Assembly: GCA_039811865.1 (NCBI GenBank)
Contig: JBDHZK010000055.1
Location: forward strand, 1 to 17,235
Source of the DNA: JBDHZK01 sp039811865
GTDB lineage: Bacteria; Actinomycetota; Actinomycetes; Propionibacteriales; Propionibacteriaceae
DNA: 17,235 nucleotides
Direction: 5' to 3'
Part shown: one piece after another, positions 5,878-12,543 of the stretch
How positions within the stretch are numbered: the stretch's first letter is position 1
Layout: each line of letters starts with the position of its first letter
Made by a program: the position numbers and the translations under genes
The notes under the pieces: model-generated
What the model saw: the letters and a program-made list of their open reading frames with translations, nothing else
Told to the model about the DNA's origin: nothing
Databases searched by the model: none

Positions 5878-7164
5878 CTACCGCTCGGCCACGGGGACGT
5901 AGTCGCGCTTGGCCGCCCCGACGTACACCTGGTGCGGCCGGGCGATCTTGGTCGCCGGATCGGCGACCATCTCCCGCCAGTGTGCGATCCAGCCGGGCAG
6001 GCGTCCGATGGCGAACAAGACGGTGAACATGTCCGGCGGAAAGCCCATCGCCTGGTAGATCAGGCCGGTGTAGAAATCGACGTTCGGGTAGAGCCGCCGC
6101 TCCTTGAAGTACTCGTCGTTGAGGGCCGCCTCCTCCAGTTTGAGCGCCAACTCCAGCAACTCGTCGCTGCCGGAGTGCCTGCTCAAGATGTCATCGGCAT
6201 GCGACTTGATGATCGCCGCGCGCGGGTCGTAGTTGCGGTAGACCCGGTGCCCGAAGCCCATCAGCTTCGTGGTTTCCTTCTTGTCCTTCACCTTGGCCAC
6301 ATAGGCGTTGACGTCGCCGCCATCGGCTCGGATCTGCTTCAGCATTTCGATCACGGCCTGGTTCGCCCCGCCGTGCAGCGGACCCGAAAGGGCATGGACG
6401 CCGGCCGCGATCGAGACGTACATGTTCGCCTGGGACGACCCCACCATCCGGACGGTCGACGTCGAACAGTTCTGCTCATGGTCGGCGTGCAGGATCAACA
6501 AGACGTCCAGGGCCTTGGTCACCGCTGGATCGAACTGGTACGGCTCGGTCGGGAAGCCGAACGACATCCGCAGGAAGTTCTCGACGTAGGAAAGCGAGTT
6601 GTCGGGGTAGAGCGTCGGCTGGCCCTTGGAGTTCTTGTACGAGAACGCGGCCAGCGTCGGCACCTTCGCCAACAGCAGGTGCGTCGCGGCCTCGATCTGT
6701 TCTTCGGAGAAGCCGAGCGCGTCGGTATTGAACGTCGACAGCGCGACGATCCCGGCCGCCAGGACCGGCACCGGGTGCGAGCGTCGTGGGAACGTCTTGA
6801 AGAAGTCGCGCATCCGCTCGTCCAGCAGGGTCGAGCGGCGGATCTTGTTCTCGAACGTGGCCAACTGCTCGGGCGTGGGCAACTCGCCGTAAAGCACCAA
6901 GTAGGACGTCTCGAGGAACGTCGACTGCTCGGCGAGTTGCTCGATCGGGTAGCCGCGATAACGCAGGATGCCCGCTTCGCCGTCGATGTAGGTGATCTTG
7001 GACTGGCAGGAGGCGGTGTTGCCGAAACCGTTGTCAAGGGTGACGTTGCCCGTGGTCGATCGCAGTTTGGCGATGTCGTAGCCGTCGCTGCCGTCGGTGG
7101 CCTCGACGACCGGGAACTCGAGCTGATGCTCACCATGGCTGAAGGCAGCAGGTCGCGTTGTCAC
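5878..7164 (-). CDS. gltA: Type II citrate synthase
   Basis: A 428-residue citrate synthase that condenses acetyl-CoA with oxaloacetate to open the TCA cycle. All active-site segments are present: LHADHEQNCSTSTVRM (225-240), SGPLHGGANQAV with catalytic His264, KLMGFGHRVYRNYDPRA with His306, and LYPNVDFYTGLIYQAMG with catalytic Asp363. The N-terminal beta-rich segment (about 15-65: KLRSTTGNVTLDNGFGNTASCQSKITYIDG) is typical of the hexameric, Gram-negative/actinobacterial type II enzyme, and full length matches that class. The start is GTG 7164-7162, preceded by AGGAGA five bases upstream. It is last in a minus-strand run, 245 bases after ornithine aminotransferase, with a strong hairpin just past its stop; the gap suggests its own promoter, though I see no convincing one. 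Confidence 0.97.
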   Translation of the reverse strand: MTTRPAAFSHGEHQLEFPVVEATDGSDGYDIAKLRSTTGNVTLDNGFGNTASCQSKITYIDGEAGILRYRGYPIEQLAEQSTFLETSYLVLYGELPTPEQLATFENKIRRSTLLDERMRDFFKTFPRRSHPVPVLAAGIVALSTFNTDALGFSEEQIEAATHLLLAKVPTLAAFSYKNSKGQPTLYPDNSLSYVENFLRMSFGFPTEPYQFDPAVTKALDVLLILHADHEQNCSTSTVRMVGSSQANMYVSIAAGVHALSGPLHGGANQAVIEMLKQIRADGGDVNAYVAKVKDKKETTKLMGFGHRVYRNYDPRAAIIKSHADDILSRHSGSDELLELALKLEEAALNDEYFKERRLYPNVDFYTGLIYQAMGFPPDMFTVLFAIGRLPGWIAHWREMVADPATKIARPHQVYVGAAKRDYVPVAER

Positions 7165-7306
7165 TCAGATCTCCTAACGGAGGCGGGCAATGACACAACA
7201 CCGGCCTTTGCAGTGAATCCCACGGCTTGGTGACCCGATGTTTGGCGCAACCCTACAACCTGCCACCGACCGGACGCCTGGCCTTGTCAGCAGGGTGATC
7301 CGGACT

Positions 7307-7345
7307 GCCGAGCGGTCGGCCGGAGGCCACCGGAGCCGCGGCCTC
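7307..7345 (-). terminator. Hairpins between ornithine aminotransferase and citrate synthase
   Basis: GCCGA-GCGG-TCGGC (7307-7320) and the pair GAGGCC/GGCCTC (7323-7328/7340-7345) lie in the 245-base gap downstream of the aminotransferase stop and upstream of citrate synthase. They may end the aminotransferase message. The remaining gap shows no ORF and no clear promoter. Confidence 0.25.
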
Positions 7346-7409
7346 GGCGTCCGGCGAACGACGGGCGCCCGAGCGGCGGTCGTGTTTCCCTTGACCGCTT
7401 GGGTTGTGC

Positions 7410-8642
7410 CTATCGCGCGGACGCCAGCGCGGCCGCGATCTGAGCCACGGCGAAGTCGACCTCGTCGGCGGTGATCACCAGAGGTGGCGCCATCCGGATC
7501 GTCTTTTGGTGGGTGTCCTTGACCAGCATCCCGCGCTCGAGCAGCCGATAGCAGACCTGGCGTCCGCTGCCGTAGTCGGGATCGATGTCGATCCCCGCCC
7601 ACAGGCCGACCTGGCGCACGGCCGTCACGCCCTGCCCGATGAGCCCGCGCAGGCCCTCACCCAGCCGCTGCCCGAGCACCCGGGAGCGCTCCTGCATCTC
7701 ACCGGTCCGTAGGAGATCTACGACCGCGATACCGACGGCGGCGGCCAGGCAGTTGCCGCCGAAGGTCGAGCCGTGCTGGCCAGGACGCAACAAGCCGAGG
7801 ATCTCCTTGCGGCCGACAACCGCCGAAGCCGGGACGATGCCGCCCCCGAGCGCCTTGCCGAGCAGGTAAAGATCCGGGGTCACCCCCGCCTGTTCGCAGT
7901 AGAAGGTCGTCCCCGTGCGGGCCATGCCGGTCTGGATCTCGTCGGCGACCATCAACACTTCGTGCGCGAGCGTGATCTCGCGCACGCGGGCCAGGTAACC
8001 CTCGGGCGGAATGATCACGCCCGCCTCCCCTTGGACCGGCTCCAGCAGTACCGCGACCGTATTAGGCGTGATCGCCGCCTCGAGCTCATCGGCGTCCCCG
8101 AACTCGACGGTCTTGAAGCCCGGGGTGAACGGTCCGAAGTCGCGGCGAGCCTCCTCCGAGGAACTGAAGCTGACGATCGTCGTCGTCCGCCCGTGAAAGT
8201 TGTGGGTCATGGTGATGATCTCGGACTCGCCCTGCGGGACCCCTTTGACCAGGTGCCCCCACTTCCGGGCCAGCTTCAGCCCCGCCTCCACGGCCTCGGC
8301 GCCGGTGTTCATGGGCAGCATCATGTCCATGCCGCACAGCTCGGCTACGGCCTTCGCGTAGGGTCCGAAGACCTCTGCGTGGAAGGCGCGGGAGGTGAGC
8401 GTGATCTTGCCGAGCTGGTCCGCCGCGGCTTTGATCAGGGCGGGGTTGCCGTGCCCGAAGTTCACCGCTGAATAGGCGGCCAGGCAGTCCAGATAACGGC
8501 GTCCGTCGATGTCGGTCACCCAGGCGCCCTCGCCGCTTTCGATGACCACCGGCAGCGGGTGGTAGTTGTGCGCGGCGTACTGCTCGACCTCGGCGATCGC
8601 CGCACGCTGGGTCGCGCTGACGCTCGGCTCGTAAACAGCCAT
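7410..8642 (-). CDS. rocD: Ornithine--oxo-acid aminotransferase
   Basis: A 410-residue class III PLP aminotransferase converting ornithine and 2-oxoglutarate to glutamate semialdehyde and glutamate, linking arginine and proline metabolism. The N-terminus NYHPLPVVIESGEGAWVTDIDGRRYLDCLAAYSAVNFGHGNP is characteristic of ornithine aminotransferase. MNTGAEAVEAGLKLARKWG (111-129), HNFHGRTTT (147-155), LLEPVQGEAGVI (199-210), VADEIQTGMARTG (232-244, cofactor Asp234) and LLGKALGGGIVPASA (260-274, PLP Lys263) follow in order. ATG 8642 has GGGAGG four bases upstream; the open frame extending to 9014 is not coding and crosses the neighbouring lipoprotein gene. The 71-base upstream gap holds an inverted pair CATCGA/TCGATG. 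4-aminobutyrate or acetylornithine aminotransferases are the alternatives, but the NYHPLP N-terminus favours RocD. Confidence 0.93.
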   Translation of the reverse strand: MAVYEPSVSATQRAAIAEVEQYAAHNYHPLPVVIESGEGAWVTDIDGRRYLDCLAAYSAVNFGHGNPALIKAAADQLGKITLTSRAFHAEVFGPYAKAVAELCGMDMMLPMNTGAEAVEAGLKLARKWGHLVKGVPQGESEIITMTHNFHGRTTTIVSFSSSEEARRDFGPFTPGFKTVEFGDADELEAAITPNTVAVLLEPVQGEAGVIIPPEGYLARVREITLAHEVLMVADEIQTGMARTGTTFYCEQAGVTPDLYLLGKALGGGIVPASAVVGRKEILGLLRPGQHGSTFGGNCLAAAVGIAVVDLLRTGEMQERSRVLGQRLGEGLRGLIGQGVTAVRQVGLWAGIDIDPDYGSGRQVCYRLLERGMLVKDTHQKTIRMAPPLVITADEVDFAVAQIAAALASAR

Positions 8643-8676
8643 CGGACCTCCCTGAAGATCGCTCCACATTAGAGCC

Positions 8677-8695
8677 CATCGAAGCGAGCTCGATG
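8677..8695 (-). promoter_or_regulatory. Inverted repeat upstream of rocD
   Basis: CATCGA (8677-8682) and TCGATG (8690-8695) are separated by seven bases, in the 71-base gap between the lipoprotein stop and the rocD ribosome-binding site. A TAATGT sequence lies closer to rocD on the minus strand. The pair could be an operator for rocD or the lipoprotein terminator. Confidence 0.3.
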
Positions 8696-8713
8696 CCAAC
8701 AGGCACGGGGTTT

Positions 8714-9208
8714 TCAGCACATCCCGGTTTCGCCGTGGGAAGTCGCGCGCCCGGCGTGCAGGACGATCGTCGCCCGGCACAGTTCGAAGCTCACCGGATC
8801 CGGTAGCTGGCCCCCCGCGACCACCACGAACGCGAGGGTGTCGGCCGGGCGGACGCATTGGCGGTTGATGGTCCGGCCGTAGTCGACCCGCACCCGCGTC
8901 CCGCTGCGCAGCAGGCGCGGATCGTCCCGGGCGCAGGCGTCGTAGTAGTGCGTGACCACCACCCGATCGGCGGGAAGTTTCTCGAGCGCCGCGGCGAGTT
9001 CGGGAGCCTGCCAACCGACGCGGACGTCCTGAGCCAACGCGGCGATGCTGGGTGGGTCCGCATAGACAGCGTTGGCGGCCGGTGGGCCGTGCTTGTCCAA
9101 GACGTAGCCGATCTCGCCCAGCGTGATGCCGACCTGCCCGGAACCGCAGCCGCCAAGGGCCCCGCCGGCGAGCACCAGCGTGGCGGCCAGAGTCACGGCG
9201 CGGCGCAT
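8714..9208 (-). CDS. Secreted lipoprotein of unknown function
   Basis: A 164-residue protein starting MRRAVTLAATLVLAGGALGGC: a positively charged start, a hydrophobic stretch and lipobox LGGC with Cys21, so it should be lipid-anchored outside the membrane. The mature part contains four further cysteines (92, 118, 144, 164), the last being the final residue. It also has VVVTHYYDACARDDPRLL and a beta-rich stretch SGTRVRVDYGRTINRQC. I do not recognise a family. ATG 9208 is chosen for the signal peptide and because TACGCT lies six bases upstream; the longer open frame to 9322 would overlap the transporter end and lacks these signals. It lies 94 bases after the RarD-like gene on the same strand but has its own promoter signal. 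Confidence 0.75.
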   Translation of the reverse strand: MRRAVTLAATLVLAGGALGGCGSGQVGITLGEIGYVLDKHGPPAANAVYADPPSIAALAQDVRVGWQAPELAAALEKLPADRVVVTHYYDACARDDPRLLRSGTRVRVDYGRTINRQCVRPADTLAFVVVAGGQLPDPVSFELCRATIVLHAGRATSHGETGMC

Positions 9209-9214
9209 GTAGCG

Positions 9215-9220
9215 AGCGTA
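9215..9220 (-). promoter_or_regulatory. Leaderless -10 box of the lipoprotein gene
   Basis: On the minus strand TACGCT (9220-9215) is followed by exactly six bases and then ATG 9208. There is no Shine-Dalgarno sequence. Confidence 0.6.
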
Positions 9221-9302
9221 ATCAGCGGCGCGGCCAAGGATCGTCTGGGAAGGCGACTTGGCGCCGAAGCGCGGGGGCCTCCAGGCTTGCGGGGCGCGGA
9301 GT

Positions 9303-10217
9303 TCAGTCGGGCTGAACGACAAGGTCGGCCCGGGCGGAGGCTCGCCGAGAACGCAAGGCGTCCACGGTGAAGATCAGCAGCGCGACCCAGACGAAGGCGA
9401 AGCCCAGCCAGCGCGCCGGGGGCATCGCCTCGTGGAAGACGAGCAGTCCTAGGGCGAACTGGATGATCGGGGCGAGATACTGCAGCAGCCCGAGGGCGGT
9501 CATGGATAGTCGCAGAGCGGCGGCTCCGAACAGGATCAGCGGCACCGCCGTAACCACCCCGCTCAGCGCGAGCAGGATGTCTGTCGCCGGTCCGGCATGC
9601 GAAAACACGGCCGCTCCACTCGCCTCAAGGTAGGTGAGGTAACCGAGCGCCAACGGGGCGAGCGCCAACGACTCGTACGCCTGGCTCTCGATCGCCCCGA
9701 CCGCGGCCTGCTTCTTCAGCAGGCCGTACGTGGCGAACGACGCGGCCAGGATCAGCGCGATCCAAGGCGGGCGTCCATAGTCGAGCGTGAGCACGACCAC
9801 GGCAGCCAAAGCGATGCCCAACGCCGTCCATTGCCAGGCGCCGAGGCGTTCACCGAGCACGAGCACGCCAAGGCCGACTGTGACCAGCGGATTGATGAAG
9901 TAGCCCAGCGAGGTCTCGACGACGTGCCCGGAGTTGACTCCCCAGATGTAAACGCCCCAGTTGACCGCCAGGATCGCGGCCGCTATCGCCAGCCGCCACC
10001 GCGCCCCCGGTGAGCGCCAGATTGCGACGAACCCCGGCCAGCGTCGAGTGCCCCAGACCAGCAGGACCGTAACCAGCGCAGACCAGGCGACCCGGTGGGC
10101 CAGCACCTCCACCGCGCTGGCGTGAGCCAGGAGCGTCCAGTAGAGCGGGAAGAGGCCCCACAAGCCGTAGGCGGCGACCCCGAAGAGCAATCCGCCGTCG
10201 GTCCTGGACTTGCTCAC
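9303..10217 (-). CDS. rarD: EamA/DMT-family transporter, RarD-like
   Basis: A 304-residue integral membrane protein with about ten hydrophobic segments in two EamA halves. The N-terminus GGLLFGVAAYGLWGLFPLYWTLLAHASAVEVLAHRVAWS is the RarD signature (Y..WG..P.Y......A.E.L.HR..WS). VNWGVYIWGVNSGHVVETSLGYFINPLVTVGLGVLVLGERL and, in the second half, MTALGLLQYLAPIIQFALGLLVFHE are also typical. RarD proteins are drug/metabolite-superfamily carriers first linked to chloramphenicol sensitivity; the real substrate is not established. The start GTG 10217 lies six bases after TAGAGT, so the message is probably leaderless. The TfoX-N gene ends 64 bases upstream on the same strand. Confidence 0.92.
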   Translation of the reverse strand: MSKSRTDGGLLFGVAAYGLWGLFPLYWTLLAHASAVEVLAHRVAWSALVTVLLVWGTRRWPGFVAIWRSPGARWRLAIAAAILAVNWGVYIWGVNSGHVVETSLGYFINPLVTVGLGVLVLGERLGAWQWTALGIALAAVVVLTLDYGRPPWIALILAASFATYGLLKKQAAVGAIESQAYESLALAPLALGYLTYLEASGAAVFSHAGPATDILLALSGVVTAVPLILFGAAALRLSMTALGLLQYLAPIIQFALGLLVFHEAMPPARWLGFAFVWVALLIFTVDALRSRRASARADLVVQPD

Positions 10218-10223
10218 GCGCCG

Positions 10224-10229
10224 ACTCTA
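10224..10229 (-). promoter_or_regulatory. Leaderless -10 box of the rarD-like gene
   Basis: On the minus strand TAGAGT (10229-10224) is followed by six bases (CGGCGC) and GTG 10217. No ribosome-binding site is present. Confidence 0.6.
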
Positions 10230-10281
10230 TGACCGCTTTGCCCCCGCTTGGTTGGCGGGTCGGCCCGGGTTGCGAAGGCAC

Positions 10282-10608
10282 TCAATCCAGGGAGGATTCC
10301 GCGGCGCGCGCCAGCTCGACCCAGGCGTCGGCGTGCTCGACCGGGACCACCACCCATTGCTTCATCGGCCGTCCCGCCATGGGTTCGAACGGGTGGGCAC
10401 CGGCGAGCGCCATCGCGCGCGCGTGGTCCTCAGCGGAGAGCTTGAAGACCATCGCCTCGCCGAATAGGCCAGCGAACGCTTTGCCTTCGGAGCGTTTGAG
10501 CGTCGGCATGCCGAACATCTTGGAGGCCGTCACCTGCGCGGTGGCGGTCAGTTCGGCGACCACCTCGTCGTAGCGCGCGGTGGTCGCCGGAGAAGTTGGA
10601 GTTGGCAT
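10282..10608 (-). CDS. TfoX N-terminal domain protein
   Basis: A 108-residue protein made of one TfoX-N domain. The segment VTASKMFGMPTLKRSEGKAFAGLFGEAMVFKLSAEDHARAMALAGAHPFEPMAGRPMKQWVVVP matches the family pattern: a KMFG.P.. strand turn, an 'AFAGL....MVFKL' beta pair, then '...F.P..GRPMK.WV.V'. These stand-alone domains are common in actinomycetes. TfoX/Sxy regulates competence in gammaproteobacteria, but that protein has an additional C-terminal domain and the role should not be carried over. ATG 10608 has no Shine-Dalgarno sequence; CACGAT lies six bases before it, a weaker version of the leaderless pattern. It lies between TspO-like and RarD-like genes with short gaps (49 and 64 bases). 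Confidence 0.85.
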   Translation of the reverse strand: MPTPTSPATTARYDEVVAELTATAQVTASKMFGMPTLKRSEGKAFAGLFGEAMVFKLSAEDHARAMALAGAHPFEPMAGRPMKQWVVVPVEHADAWVELARAAESSLD

Positions 10609-10614
10609 GACGCA

Positions 10615-10620
10615 ATCGTG
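10615..10620 (-). promoter_or_regulatory. Weak leaderless -10 box of the TfoX-N gene
   Basis: CACGAT (minus strand 10620-10615), six bases before ATG 10608. It keeps the A at position 2 and T at position 6 but lacks the first T. It is called mainly because the spacing equals that of neighbouring genes. Confidence 0.3.
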
Positions 10621-10657
10621 CCCCGGTGAGCCCGGCGCGCGACAGTGGCTGCCGGAG

Positions 10658-11455
10658 CTAGTTCTGCGTCCGCGCCCGCCGTCGCAGTGCGCGGGCGCGC
10701 AGGCTGATCGTGATGGCCAGGATCGCGACCAAGGCGACCACCGCCACCAGCGCGGTCGGCACCGACCGCGGCGCGTCGAACAGCCGTCCGAACGCGATCC
10801 ATGCCAGCCCCCAGCACATCGCGACCGCCACCGCCAACCGGTGCTTCAGCGCGATGGCCAGGAGCCAGCCGATTCCCAACACGACGACAAGCACCGCCAC
10901 GGCGATCAGCTCGGCGACCCAACCGGACGGGTTCACCCCCGAGGCCACCAGGGCGGCGGTGACGTTTGCGCAGGTCGCCACGCACACCCAGCCCAGGTAG
11001 AGGCCGAACGTCCCGTCGAGCAGAATTCCGTCCAACCAGCCGGATGGGGCAACTTTCCCGAGCCGACGCATGGTCTCCCCGAGCACGACGACCAGGGCGA
11101 AGATCACGCCGACGCTGGCCCAGATCCATCCGGCCTGGACAACCAGGAGCCAAGCTCCATTGAGCAGCAGCGACGCCGCCGCGAGCCACCCAATCGACCG
11201 CGCCCGGACGTCGGTGCGGGCTTGTGGAAGCCACTGCCAGGCCGTGTAGGCGAACAGACCTGTGTAGATCGCCGACCAAATCGAGAAGGCCGGGGTGGCC
11301 GGTGCCAACAAGGTGGCGTTGGCCGAAAGGCTGCCTCCGGCCGCGCGCGGCACGGTCGTTCCGAAAAGACCGATCAGCACCCCGACAAGCCCCACCCCGG
11401 CGCCAACGCTCACCGCGATCTGCCGCCGCAGGTCTGCCTTTTTCGACCCAGCCAT
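10658..11455 (-). CDS. TspO/MBR-like tryptophan-rich membrane protein
   Basis: A 265-residue membrane protein with about seven to eight hydrophobic segments: 12-32, 58-76, 88-107, 111-126, 145-172, 180-202, 206-222 and 233-251. FSIWSAIYTGLFAYTAWQWLP (57-77) followed by a LLLNGAWLLVVQAGWIWASVGVI segment is the TspO/MBR pattern (F..WS.IYT......WQ; LN..W). Classical TspO has about 160 residues and five helices; this is the longer actinobacterial form with extra C-terminal helices. TspO binds porphyrins and related ligands in some bacteria; whether the long forms do is unclear. ATG 11455 is chosen because GGGAGG lies just upstream; the open frame extending to 11848 would run through two palindromic repeats and is not coding. 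It is the first gene of the minus-strand run that ends at citrate synthase. Confidence 0.85.
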   Translation of the reverse strand: MAGSKKADLRRQIAVSVGAGVGLVGVLIGLFGTTVPRAAGGSLSANATLLAPATPAFSIWSAIYTGLFAYTAWQWLPQARTDVRARSIGWLAAASLLLNGAWLLVVQAGWIWASVGVIFALVVVLGETMRRLGKVAPSGWLDGILLDGTFGLYLGWVCVATCANVTAALVASGVNPSGWVAELIAVAVLVVVLGIGWLLAIALKHRLAVAVAMCWGLAWIAFGRLFDAPRSVPTALVAVVALVAILAITISLRARALRRRARTQN

Positions 11456-11507
11456 CCGCCCTCCCTGGACCCCATTCTGGCAAGCGGGCCGGCCTCGCTC
11501 CACCGCT

Positions 11508-11594
11508 GGTGGAAACGTGCGGCGAGTCAGCCGTCGCAGGCCACTTCGCGCCTTACGCCAGGAGGCGTCTGGCGACTCGCCGCACGTTTCCACC
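11508..11594. repeat. Palindromic dispersed element, copy A
   Basis: The arms 11508-11528 and 11574-11594 are a perfect 21-base inverted repeat. The core is GGAAACGTGCGGCGAGTC on the left and its reverse complement on the right, around a 45-base loop. It is the best-preserved member of the four-copy family. Confidence 0.9.
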
Positions 11595-11772
11595 GATTCG
11601 CGAGCACGCCGGCTCGGACTAGCGACATTGCGGCCGAGCTCGGTCAACGAAGCTAGATCCGCCCGTCGGCAACCGGGAAGCCAGCCCACCGCGGCACAGC
11701 CCATTGGGCCCTGGGGGTCGTCCATCGACCGGCTGAAGAGTCGTGGGGGCGGCGGTAACCCACCGATTCTGC

Positions 11773-11854
11773 GAAAACGTGCGGCGGTCGGGTCGGCGTG
11801 GATGCCAGCTCGCCTCAACTCCCCTTCCCTCGCTCCGTCTCGCCGCACGTTTTC
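11773..11854. repeat. Palindromic dispersed element, copy B
   Basis: GAAAACGTGCGGCG (11773-11786) and CGCCGCACGTTTTC (11841-11854) are a perfect 14-base inverted repeat around a 54-base loop. It lies 178 bases from copy A and about 130 bases upstream of the M48-like gene promoter. Confidence 0.9.
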
Positions 11855-11982
11855 CCGATTTGGCGCCCGTTCCCGAAGGGCGACACCTCGGCCGGCGCCC
11901 TGACCGGAAGCCCTCCGGGAGTGGAGCCCGCGCCGAAGGGCGACACGAGCCGGGGCGGGCGGAACGACGGGCTCCGGTGCAA

Positions 11983-11988
11983 GACACT
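11983..11988 (+). promoter_or_regulatory. Leaderless -10-like box of the M48-like gene
   Basis: GACACT is followed by six bases (GGGCCT) and GTG 11995. It differs from TANNNT at the first base. No Shine-Dalgarno sequence is visible. Confidence 0.4.
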
Positions 11989-11994
11989 GGGCCT

Positions 11995-12543
11995 GTGACC
12001 GATGCAGCCTCCGATGACCGGGCCTTCCATTCGACGCTGAAGCGGCTGAACCGCCAGCATCGGCTCGACGTCGAGCCGACGGCGTATGGCGTCGTGGGTT
12101 GCCCGGATCCGACCGGCTGGGCGGGGGCGCCCGAGCCTGCCCAGCGCTGGGCCGCCGCCCACTTGGCCGCGCACGTCTCGCTCAAGCACGACTCCGACCT
12201 ACCGGTCTACGCGAAGGCCGCGAACCTAGGGGCCGCAGTCATGTTCGGGGCGTCTGTGGTGCTGGTTGCCTTCGCCATGCCGGTCTGGCAGCCCGCCGTC
12301 TGGGTCGCCGTGGCCGCCATCGTCTTCGCCCTCGGCCTGACCTACTTCGCCGGCTGGTTCACGGCCAAGCGGCGACGCCCGATGGAGCTCGAGGCCGATC
12401 AGCAGGCCGCCCAGTGGGGCTTCCCAGTAGGGCAAACGGTCGTCGGCGCCTTGAAGGCGCGCGAGTCGAAGAACGCTCGCCGTTGGCCGGTGGCGCCGTT
12501 GCGCCGGTCACCGCTGCCGGAGGAACGGCTCAACGCGCACTAA
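11995..12543 (+). CDS. Small membrane protein resembling a degenerate M48 metalloprotease
   Basis: A 182-residue protein. Residues 51-68 read RWAAAHLAAHVSLKHDSD. Two hydrophobic segments follow (about 74-97 and 101-122), then KRRRPMELEADQQAAQWGF (125-143). M48 proteases have the same order: HExxH with a following 'H..H.D', a helical hairpin, then E..AD..AA...G. Here the first motif is H56-L-A-A-H60, so both histidines remain but the catalytic glutamate is leucine; the third-ligand motif ELEADQQAA is intact. If related, it would be a non-catalytic or altered homologue. GTG 11995 is chosen over the longer frame to 11743 because of the GACACT box and because the extra N-terminus runs through repeat B. 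Its TAA overlaps the stop of the convergent transporter. The homology is my inference. Confidence 0.6.
   Translation: MTDAASDDRAFHSTLKRLNRQHRLDVEPTAYGVVGCPDPTGWAGAPEPAQRWAAAHLAAHVSLKHDSDLPVYAKAANLGAAVMFGASVVLVAFAMPVWQPAVWVAVAAIVFALGLTYFAGWFTAKRRRPMELEADQQAAQWGFPVGQTVVGALKARESKNARRWPVAPLRRSPLPEERLNAH

Larger units (their letters stand above)
11456..11994. other. 539-base gene-free gap carrying two palindromic repeats
   Basis: This gap between two divergent genes holds repeat copies A (11508-11594) and B (11773-11854), the perfect palindrome CCGAGCTCGG (11634-11643), and a 14-base direct repeat CCGAAGGGCGACAC at 11873-11886 and 11933-11946, exactly 60 bases apart. Open frames exist on both strands but cross the palindromes and lack start signals. 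No RNA gene was recognised. Confidence 0.7.

Noticed and set aside
5746..7233. 495-residue plus-strand open frame opposite citrate synthase
   Set aside because: It is antisense to an unmistakable gltA, its product is rich in Arg, Asp and Val in the way of high-GC shadow frames, and it has no ribosome-binding site.
10580..11656. 358-residue plus-strand frame opposite the TspO-like gene
   Set aside because: It is antisense to a gene with a TspO signature and membrane helices, and its tail runs through palindrome A.
11508..11854. CRISPR array from repeated GAAAACGTGCGGCG segments
   Set aside because: The copies are inverted pairs with differing distances rather than regularly spaced direct repeats, and no cas gene is present.
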